From assembly GCA_026874595.1 (NCBI GenBank), contig CM049311.1, positions 47,371,676 to 47,435,675 of the forward strand: a stretch of DNA of 64,000 nt, in the 5' to 3' direction. The DNA is from Sipunculus nudus. Lineage: Eukaryota; Annelida; Sipuncula; Golfingiida; Sipunculidae. The notes under the pieces were generated by a model. That model saw only the letters and a program-made list of their open reading frames with translations, was not told the origin of the DNA and ran no database searches. Below are positions 14,001 to 26,000 of the stretch, one piece after another. Within the stretch, counting starts at the first letter, position 1, and each line of letters starts with the position of its first letter. Position numbers and translations under genes: made by a program.

Positions 14001-17000
14001 TTCTTGTATTTGCCTTTGCATCAGGTGATTAATTAAATGTACAGTAGGGGTGATAATCTACAGCAACAGATTCCTTCATTGAATACAGTACCTGGTATTA
14101 TCGGTATTATATACTATAATCTGTTCCACTACCCCTTTCCACCTGATTTTTTGCCATTAGCTCCACATAAGACAAGCTTGCAAAACAAAGTTTACACCAA
14201 TTGAAGAAAGAGGAAAATGCGTAATATTTGGGTACCCTACCTGCTTATGATATAAACATTATTCACTTTATGGCCTGGTTGACATGTCTTGTATATATCC
14301 ATGGTTCATGGCATCCCTAATAAGTGGCCATTCTTTATCTTCCTTGGATATGGATATCAAGTAATGTGACGTAACAGTGAAGTGCGTGCATGAGTAGAAA
14401 ACAAGTCTCACTGTGAACAGGACTAGGCACCTCTTGATTATTGGTCCTGTGAATATTGGTGCCTCTTTTGGTCATCACGTATATTATAACATCATCACTG
14501 TTCCCTGCCATGCCTATTTCATAGATTGGTGGCAAGATGTCACTACAGAATAGACTAGTTACTCATTAAATGGTTAAACTGTTTATGGGAAAATGAAATA
14601 CAGCAGGCTATTATTTCCACAATAGTTAATAACACATTTTCCTCTTTCTGCCCTTGGGGCAAAAAGTTTTGGCCTTCGTTGACTTGCAAGAAAAAAAATA
14701 TCACAAAAAAGAGGTGGACAGCAGTTGTAGAACAGATTTAATGAATAATAATGGAATTGAACAAAAAGTATGCAATTTTTATTAGTCCAGATATCTTTTA
14801 ACTAAACAAAAAATGTCTGTTTCTGCACCCTGGTACTTTCCAGGTACTTTTACCTAGGTAATATATGAAAAACCTGTACCGATAGCTTGACCTGAGCACT
14901 TTACAAGTATCTGTACCTGTACTATTTACTGGTGAATGGTGTCCTGTACCCTACCTTACAGTATACACTGTGTATATCAGTGCTGATAGAGGTGTGTATG
15001 TTTTGTAGGTCAGTTCAGATGCGGCTGTATGCCCTCAGTAAGAGGCAGGTCGTGCTGGTATTTGGGGCGTTCTTCATGTGTTTTGCCCTTACAGTCTTTA
15101 TAGGAATAGCTGGTAAGTATGCATTTAAATGCTGTAGTTATTCATAATTAATACAGTTTGCATGGTCCCATCTGTTCATGTATTAGTATTAATTGTTACA
15201 GCCTTATTTTGAAAAAAAAAATATATATGAAAAATTAGAGTTGTCAAAGAAAGATAACTAAAATGTGATATGCATATTGTCATATTATACATAGTATATG
15301 GACATACTGCATGGAATGACCCCTTCCATTATTTCTAAATTGGATAAAGATGCTTTATAATATCCTTTCCAGCTCCTTTAAATTAGTAAAGGAACATGCT
15401 ATTTTACCTGTAAAGGGCAAATATCTATATACCTAATACAGAAAAAGAGATTTTGAACACAGAGAGTAGAACAGAATGGAGTATGCAATGCACATATACT
15501 TTAGCTATGCAACAACACCTTGAGTATCATGAGTGTATATATGGGACAACGTTATTTATTTCCAGGTCCTCCCATCACTCAGAGCTCTCAAATCAATGCA
15601 TCTGTACTTCACCCGCCTCCTGAGAGCATGAAGGTACTGTATAATACTCAATAGAAGATCACTGATAAGTCATCATAAATGACTCACTAAACCACCCCAT
15701 AAAACCCCGTATAATGGGGAGGTATAATGTAGCCTTGTGTTACTCAATAGAAAATCACTGATAAGTCATCATAAAGGACTCCGTAAACCACCCCATAACC
15801 CCCATATTATAGAGAGGTATAATGTAGCCTTGTGTTACTCAATAGAAAATCACTGATAAGTCATCATAAAGGACTCCATAAACCACCCCATAACCCCCGT
15901 ATTATGGGGAGGTATAATGTAGCCTTGTGTTACTCAATAGAAAATCACTGATAAGTCATCATAAAGGACTCCGTAAACCACCCCATAACCCCCATATTAT
16001 AGAGAGGTATAATGTAGCCTTGTGTTACTCAATAGAAGATCACTGATAAGTCATCATAAAGGACTCAGTAAACCACCCAGTAACCCCCATATTATAGAGA
16101 GGTATAATGTAGCCTAGTGTTACTCAATAGAAGATCACTGATAAGTCATCATGAAGGACTCCGTAAACCACCCCATAACCCCCGTATTATGGAGAGGTAT
16201 AATGTAGCCTTGTGTTACTCAATAGAAAATCACTGATAAGTCATCATAAAGGACTCCGTAAACCACCCCATAACCCCCATATTATAGAGAGGTATAATGT
16301 AACCTTGTGTAACTCAATAGAAGATCACTGATAAGTCATCATAAAGGACTCGGTAAACCACCCAATAACCCCCATATTATAGAGAGGTATAAAGTAGCCT
16401 TATGTTACTCAATAGAAGATCCCTGATAAGTCATCATAAAGGACTTGGTAAACCACCCAATAACCCCCATATTATAGAGAGGTATAATGTAGCCTTGTGT
16501 TACTCAATAGAAGATCACTGATAAGTCATCATAAAGGAAGCAGTAAACCACCCCATAACCCCCGTATTATAGAGAGGTATAATGTAGCCTTGTGTTACTC
16601 AATAGAAGATCACTGATAAGTCATCATAAAGGAAGCAGTAAACCACCCCATAACCCCTGTATTATAGAGAGGTATAATGTAGCCTTGTGTTACTCAATAG
16701 AAGATCACTGATAAGTCATCATAAAGGACTAAGTAAACCACCCAATAACCCCCGTATTATAGAGAGGTATAATGTAGCCTTGTGTTACTCAATAGAAGAT
16801 CACTGATAAGTCATCATAAAGGACTCCGTAAACCACCCAATAACCCCCATATTATAGAGAGGTATAATGTAGCCTTGTGTTACTCAATAGAAGATCACTG
16901 ATAAGTCATCATAAACACAACAACACCCATGTTTATGTAATTTGCCTAGAAAAAATGTTTATCCAGTGTTTTAAAATGGACTAAATTATCCTCTTCACTA

Positions 17001-20000
17001 CATTAATACCTATGCCATATTTGTATGTAGAAGCCCTGGTGGATTGTGGGCCGCCAAATTTGAAGCCCTCAGACCCTAACTAGCAGTGAGGTGAAGGTAT
17101 TGGGCATGTGGGTGACATTCTCCAGTTTGATCCCAATCAGTGCCTCAAAGAACAAAGGATGGAATCATTATAGAACCTGAGAGATTTGCTCTATTGTCTG
17201 AATACAGGTCCTGACTGCTTTAGTATTCTTCGCTGCATGCATGTACTAGCTGATATCCAGAAGGCTCAATATTAACATGTCTTGCTTATCATAACTTTAC
17301 CTTCATACTTTTAATTTGACATACCAGTGATTGGTCACAGACCAAGGGTTCACATATGACCTGGGTGAAACCTATATAACCCTACCCATTTGGCAAAACC
17401 TGGTTTAAAAGTGCAATATAGGTACAGTTTAACCACCATAAATGTAAAAGAAAAGATCTACAGGCACCAGTGATGAGTTAGATGAGGCTCCTTTGATCAG
17501 TTTCTTTAGTCATTTATTAATATCTACACAAAACATACTGTTATTTCTCACTGGTTTCAAATGTTTGCTTGTGTAAGACTCAGTCAAGGTAACCAAAAAA
17601 AACATGGAAGACCTGTATCATTGTAATAGATAAATTTTATAATTATGAAGCTTTGTTAATTATGAAGACTGATTATTCATCATCAGTTATTGATGACTGT
17701 TTGTTGTAGAGAGGACCGTTCATCCTGAAGTCTCCTCCAATGTCAGCCTTCCACCAACAGATGTGGCTGATTGCTGATGTGGTCACAGATGCAGACAAAT
17801 CCTGTAAGATCTAATTACAATAACCGTACTTTATTTCACTACTCCTGTCCACCTAATTTTTTTCACAATACTTCTTTCCTAGGAAAGGTAATGAATATGA
17901 AGAGGTTTCAGGAGACTTTTGGAACTTCTGTCTTATGCCATAATGAAAGGCTGATTTCTAGGTTATAACTAGACCATTAAGTAAAAAATGTAAAATCAGA
18001 AGTAACACTAATACTTGATATTCCTCTTCCTCATCCTTCAGTGAGTGCATTGAGTTTTGGTTGTATTTTTTTTCAGTGCGATTTGAGCAGCCATTCCAGA
18101 TCGGGATGAAGGTGCGGTATATAGGCGAGGACAACAAGAGTGACCTGGTGTATGATGGGACAGGTCAAAATCGTAGTCGCACCCTGCGTTGTCAGAATGT
18201 GAGTTCTACTTCGGATTCCATGTAGTTACCAAACCAAATTTATGATGTTTAAATCATTAAACAAAATAAATGAAATATATGATCCTTTTATTCAATAAAA
18301 ATATAATTTTTTCTGTCCTGGGGACTCTCTATAATTACTAATCAGTATATTTCCATGGTTGTGATTTTTGTTCCAGCAAAATATTAAATACAAAATTACT
18401 TTGGGATGAGGAACTTTGTAAAATTTTAGTGCATACTTATATTGCCGTATTTATGGTATTTTTTATCTATTTTCAGTCATGTGAGGAAATGGTGCTATTA
18501 CATTTAGGGTATTTAGGGTACACATACTACATTGTGTCAGTGCGTTTTTATGGGCTGGAGACAATGACGCAAAATATAAAAGACATCAAATTTCTTGTGA
18601 GTATATTTGAACTTATCTCAGTGATATATTTTGTAAAAAAATAACCTAATAATTGAAATGTTTTACTTTCAGAAATAAATAATTGATTTATGTCAATCAT
18701 ATGATATGTATGATTTATAAGCTACAGTATTTGTCAAGATAATATTAAAGAGTTTGTTGGTACTGTTGGTTTGTATTGTTTATTGGTACAATGAATTATA
18801 ATTAATTGATCATAAGAGATTAACTTTGCTATTATTCTGTATGTTCAGTATGAACTGTGTGTTATTTATATGTATATCCTGTGGTTTCTTTGACAGTTTA
18901 AAAGTTACAACCCTGCCTTCACGCAGCTGGAGATTTGGTTTAGATTCGTGTTCCTTGTTCTCACTTTTCTAGCAACAGTAAGTATTTTCTGCCTACTGTG
19001 GTCAGCTTCACATTTGCTAGGTTAAATATTTGCGATTTTCACTTCTTCAGTGTTTTGTGAGAGTTTTATTTTTGTGATTTACCCCACAGTAACCTGCAAA
19101 TTGTACATCACCATTATTTTATCATTTACCTAATATGCTTGCAAAATCTTAATAATTGCATCAAGAAGCTAAGATAATATCAAACAGGTGGAAATTCTTC
19201 ATGCAACAGTGGCCGATATATAAAAGAAAGGATAGCAATTTTCAACTTTGAATTACAGGTAACATAAAATGTATTCTAATATTGATGCCACAGGTGCAAG
19301 GTTATTCAGGAAGGTTTTATTTTAGAGATAATTTTCCTTTTGCGAATATTTTGAATTTGAAACCCTCACATACAAAATGCCAACCTCAGTACACATGTAG
19401 TTACTTTGACTTCTTTGACTGTTATAGGAAAGATGTCCTGGTGACTGAAGCTGGAAATTTCCAAATTCCAGAATATAAGATTGGCATAGTTTGCATTTTA
19501 CATTAAATTTTGAATACATCTTATGTTTGTGGCTGTCTTAGGCTGAAGTTTGATGTCTGTTACTTAAAATCTACTATTTAAAACTGGCAAATTTATTTGT
19601 ATGAGTGCTGAAAATGATATTTAAAATTATTGATATTGTTTGCAGTGACCAGGAATTCCTGATTTACTATTGAGGAATTAACTCTCTTGCCTTGATCTCC
19701 TTTAGCATTTGAAATATGATCACTGTCATTTCATGCATGGTAGTCCTGACACATTGCACACATTTCCAGAGTTCAGCATCCGAACAAGGACCTAGGCCTT
19801 TTTCAAATTATGAATCAAAAGTCATCCAGTTGCAAATTATAAAGAAATTCTAAATAAAGATGGGTTTCATGATCCATGGGTCCTATTTTACTGTTAATAC
19901 AGGAAAATTCTTTGTCTATCTCACAGATTTTATTACTTTTTATGCATGATATAAAATTATCCCTGATGAGAGCTTTGTTTTAAAATTAACTCTCATTAAT

Positions 20001-23000
20001 ATTATTTTATGTTTCAGTGTTTATTTGCACATTCCTTGAGAAAGTTTTCCATCCGAGACTGGTCAATAGAACAAAAATGGATGTCACTATTACTGCCATT
20101 GTTACTATTATACAACAGTAAGTCTTTTGTCATATACAAAGAAAGCAAAAACACATTTATTCTTTGTTGTTTCTCTTTAATATTATATTGCTTTAACTTG
20201 TGTCTTTGTTATGGCAAGGACACAAATAGTGTAGATTAAGAAATATTTCTAGCTGAGACACTGATTAAAAAAAATTCAGTTTATATGATTAAGCCCCACT
20301 AGTGGAACCACTGCTGGGACATCTAAATTTAACTTGTTGGCTGAAATGTCTGTACTGGACAGTTTCATCAGGTTGTCATATACTCTGTTAAAAAAATCTG
20401 GACAGATGTAGACCACGTTTTTTTACCAGAACATAATATTTGGCTTCATATTTTCAAGGTTAATTTTTTTCTGATAAAAAAAATCAATCTTTTGCATCTC
20501 TATTTTCCAAGCTGTATGCATGAATATCGTACATGTGATACAAATTAGGTCACTCTATGAATATTGATGCTCCTTTGTTGAAGGACACCCTGTTCATGGT
20601 TTCATTTACAAGATAATTTCCCTGTGAATATTTTGAATTTCAAATCCTTGCAGACATAAAGCCAATCTCAGTCTGTCATTGCTTAGTAATTGTAACATAT
20701 ATCTGACATTTTGTTAGATCCTCACCTGTTTTAAATGGTGTTATTTGCTTTGTGTTTCAGATCCTATATTCCCGCTGACATTCCTGTTGAACAGTTGGGT
20801 TCCCAGCATGTTTGATGCGTTATTCCAGGCTACATTCTTGTGTTCATTATTATTGTTTTGGTTGTGTCTCTACCATGGGGTCAGACAGGTATTGTCATAA
20901 TGTGATCTACAGATATGGCCATAATGGTGACAAATGGTGACATAAAAAATGTTTAAAACTTGTGACCCTTAAGGAGATACTTTAGATCTTTATTTCGTAG
21001 GAAAACAGTTTTTCCTATAAAAACAACAGATATTATGGCTTTTGTAAAATTTATAATTTCATAACCATTACTTTGGATCTGATATTAATGAAATTACATG
21101 TTTGTTTTCAATTGTTTCCGCCAAAACGAAGTTTTGCAGATACTAGGTTTTTGACCGGGTTCCGCCGCCGCGGCGTCAATTCCGGAGAACTCCTCTGAGA
21201 CTACTAGATGGATTTTTCTGAAACTTACACCAATTATCGGGTCACATGTGTTTGCACAGTGTCCATCTGTTCATCTGCCTTGGGTTAAAATCACTCATAA
21301 CTCTGCAGTGGTTTGACTAATTCACCTGAAATTCGGCATGCGTATACATCCTAGATAGCTTTCTTGATTTTATGACAGGTGGTGCCACCTACATTCACGT
21401 TCAAGCTTCAGACATCCAAGCTCATATCTCAGGAACCGTTTGAATAATCAGGAAAAAAACTTTTTCACAAATGTTTATCTGCTGTAGGATAAAATCACTC
21501 TTATCTCTGCAGTGGTTTGACTTTTCCACCTGAAATTTTGCATGTGTATACATCTTGGATAGTTTCTCTTTCAGTTAACAGGTGGCACCACCTACACTTA
21601 TGTTTATGTGGCAGACATCCATTCTAATATGTAACACATGTAACACATGTAACTCTATTTCCCATTGCCACTCAATCCATGCCTCACTTCACCCGTCCTA
21701 CTCTGATTTTGGGGAATACACGTAGTCGCTTGTCGACTACCCGTATTCTAGTTTAATTTGATTTTAGAATATTATTTGATCATAATATTGTCATCATGCA
21801 GGTTGAATAATAAGGAATTAAATTTAAAATTTAATTCATGAATTAATTGTTAAAGCTTTACTTTTTGTTTTGGCCATTAAATTAGCTTTATATTTGGGAG
21901 ATAATTTTTTTTATTAATTACACAGACATATTTGAAATGATAATTGTATACACAGGGCATCATTGCTTACAGGTTAAAAGGAGGTTTGTAACGTTTTACC
22001 TGCCCAAGTTGATTGTTGTTGGTGTGATCTGGATCACGGCTGTCCTGCTGGCATCATGGCAGGCCTACAATGAGCAGCGCGACCCCACCTATAATTATAA
22101 AGTGGACACAGGGAACTTTATGGTAACTATGATTGTAAGAGTATCATATTTACATATTTATGGTTGTGCCTGTATGGCCTCTGTTATATCTTTTAAATAT
22201 TTCAATTTCCATTATATTGATACCCAGCCTGACCACAGTACACTGTGGAGCCTAGGCCTCACTTACCACTTTCATTCTATTGCAAGAAGGTTGTGGGAGG
22301 ACTTGGTAGGATGTGACTGAACGTGGATGGGTATCTGGGGTCCACGTTCTCTTTGAAATATCCAAAACGAATGTGACAGAATTTGGCCCCTGGCACAGAA
22401 ATGGGAACCTCTTGGCACCAGGGATGAAACTGATTTAGGGTCTCAGTAAATCCTCATGTCACCCCCAGCACATAGCCAATTGCTGTGGGATACTGTAGGG
22501 AAACTTGGTTACTATTACGCTGCCATGGCACTGTTGTAGGTGATGGTAGATGTAGATAACATTAGCAGTACCGTAATGAGAACGTGGCCATTTACTTGAA
22601 AGAATGAGGCCTAACTACGTTCTTCTATAGTAAACCACGTTTGATGGTGGGAGGACATGGCCATGTACCATAGATGAACTTTAAACACTGTGGGGAGAAC
22701 ATGCTGTGAATGTCATGAGAATGCAGTCTTCTATTTTATTATGTTCTGACTTGCCATGGCTAAATTGTGAGATGTCATGGAAGGATGTGATAAGTGAGGC
22801 CAAGGCTTAACATGACCACTCCACTAACGTGATCACATTTCACATTTATTGCTCTGGGCAGCAATTGTAAAACGGCAAGGTTTCAATTTATATGCTTTAA
22901 TTTCTTTCTCTTTATTAATAATGGGTTATCCTCACTGGTAAATTAGGTAGAAAACCTTTTAATCCCTTATTATTGACTAAATAAACAGAATAAATAACAG

Positions 23001-26000
23001 ATTATTATGTAAAACATTAAATGATTCCCTAGCTGCTACCATTTTCCTTCAGTGGCACCCATGTTTGTGATTACTGTAATTTCTGTTGTCTATATCATTG
23101 CATCATAGTGATAAAAAAATATTATTGAGATAAAAGGAAGTTTTCTTATATCTTGGCTCTGGCTGTAATTCAGGATATCGCCAATGTAAGTTTTCATAAA
23201 CATCGAGGAGAAAAACAAATGTCTGGCTCAGCCAGATACCAGTTTATATTGACAATCGTGATTCAGCCAGACACTCTCCTCACAACTGACTGTCTTCAAG
23301 TTATTAGCTTATGCACGCTATGAACAAATTTTATTTTTGAACGAATAAGAGGCTACAGTTGTTGCATATCATCATGCATGGTAGATTAATACCATAACTT
23401 GTAACATATGACATGATCCTTCAAAGAAAGACCATGTCATGTGTAACTTTGTGTTAGTTGTTTGCCTGTAGTTTTTAGCTCAGCTGACTGAAAGTCACCT
23501 GAGCTATAGCAATCACTCTTTTGTCCTTGGTCCATCTGGCCAGCCGACAGTCCATCCATCTGGTTGTCAATTAACAGGGCACCAATCGTAACTGCTGAAT
23601 TTTTAATCTTCTAACTTGACATCCAGGGAGACTAATAAGAAATCTCTTTGGGAACCTGAAATTAGGTCTCTGTTACCCATATTCTCTGAGCTATTGGGCT
23701 CGTAAATACCCCTGAGAATAATTAAAAATTTGGTACAAAACCTCTGGTATCTGAATAACTAATGCCTTGATAGCCATGATTCTTTGGATACTGGTGGCAC
23801 TACATGTATTTTTTCAATTTTTTACGCATTTCTTTTTCTATTTATGAGACCTTCAAATGAAGTGGTCATATGTCCAAAAGCCCACTGTATTCCATTTCTA
23901 AGGACTTTTCACAAAATTTATGATTTTTTAGCACTCTGGCAGTCATTTGTTCTCATTTTCCAAGTTCCTTGAATTGAATTCAGCTGAGCATCATGGCCCA
24001 TGGGCCACTAGTTTAAGCAGGCAGTCATTTACTTCTACCACACACAAGAGTACTAGTATTGGTGATATCCCGTATTTATATGTTAGAATAATTTATTAAT
24101 AACTCAGTGAATTTGCTAATTAACTATATATGCTGATGGTGATAGTATTGTTGATGTTTCATGCAGGGTTTCAAGGTGTTCTTCTTTGTGTCTGGTGGGC
24201 TCTATGTTCTCTATCTTATATACCTCCTGGGGAGAGCCTACGCTGAACTCAGGAACATGCCATACTTTGGTGAGTATTCTCATATTAAATCAACTCAGTT
24301 ATACAAAGGGAAAACAAGCTTTGACTTATAAGGATGCCTTTCCATACGTCCAGACTCCCCTATCTTTGGAAAAGATGAAAGAGCTGACAGAGCTTGTCAG
24401 GGCTATATTGTGAGAAATAAACTTGTGCTTCATTTTAATGAAATAAACAAAATTCACCAACACCAAGATTATCATAATGTGTGCTGACTCTTATATTATA
24501 AGTTTATATCACTCATCAGTAGATTCAATGGATTAAGGCTACACAAAAAAAATAGTTTGTGAGTGAATATTTTATTTTATTTTTCAGTTTTAACAGTCGA
24601 GACACATTAAGTGAAATTGGGCAAGCTTGGCAGGAAATATTCAAATCTCTGAGAATATTCTGTTGAACTTATTGAAATATTGCATATCATCAGCACAAAA
24701 TTCAATCAATTTCCTTACCTTTAAGAATAAGCCATTGAGGCAAGATCACAAATGATCAACATTAATGGGGACTTTGTCCTCATTTGCAAAATAAAAATAC
24801 TTCATGAAAAGTGGAGGTGGCAGATCCGTAGAACAGTAAATTAATTTTTTGTGGCCTTGTTAGAAGTGGTCTTTTCATACTTCTAGTTGGGATGGTAAAT
24901 GATCTCTATATGTTTCTACCCTACAGTAGTGGCTGACATTTATCAGTGTTCTTACATATTTGACACAGTGCCAGTGTACTGCCTCAAGTCAGGTAATTAA
25001 AAAAACAATCTGCCTGGTTAGGTACTTTCTGTTTCATCTCAGATTAACAGGATTAAGGGGGAGCTTCTATGGATGTTTAATTTATGGGAGTGTTTCACAC
25101 TTAGGACAGGAAGGGCTGCCTTAATTTATTCCTTAATATTATTTGACATGTAGCTGGCAGCAGGAAAGAAACTGGCACTGGGTCAAGTAGCTGTTGTAAA
25201 CCCTGAGTGTTATGAACCACCAGACGCCTCAGATGGCTAAAACTTAATATAAGGTCATGTCATGTCATGTACATCACAGTCATGTGTTTATTCTAATAAT
25301 AGTTTTTTTATTTCATGGTTTCACAAATTATGCATGGACTCAATGGTTCCTGATTGTTTGGTTTCATGGCTAAGAAAATTTGTTGGGTAAAAATATGCAT
25401 AATATAACAGCTACTGTTTTACTGTTTACTTGCTTCAAACATCAGTAAAATTATATTGAGTCAAGACATTACTGACAGGTTCAACAAAATGCTATTTGAG
25501 TTTGAGATAAAATCTCAAGGCTTACACAGGTTATTGTAATGAATAGATTTCACTGGAGAATTCTTTGTTTTATCGGATTTCTTGTTATGAGTTACTTTAT
25601 TTGATAATTAGAATAATGTTTAAAGCATGCTAGGCTAACCCACATTATATTGCTGTGTGGAGTAATTCCAATTTTGTGAAGGCTGCCAGTCTTTCAGTTT
25701 TTAGCCATTTATTTGCTATGGCAGTATATGTTTTTGCATGGATAAGTGTGGTGAGAATTCTTTCTTTACATAAACAGAAACCAATCTTTACAGATGTGCA
25801 ACATTCAAAATAATTATAGCATATTTACCCCAGTATGCATGTTCTTAAAATTTTGAATTATGTATCAAATATTTAAAACAAGTGCTGGATGTGAATTACA
25901 ACACACACTAAAAGCCCTCTTGGCAAATATGACAAGATTTGTGCCCAAGTTTGTGTGGGAAGATTTCAAATTATTTGTAACTTAATCAGTTGAGCACCGG

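Noticed and set aside
15645-16914. CRISPR-like regular repeat array
   Set aside because: Units are directly contiguous 95-bp copies without unique spacers, in a eukaryotic intron. This is a minisatellite.
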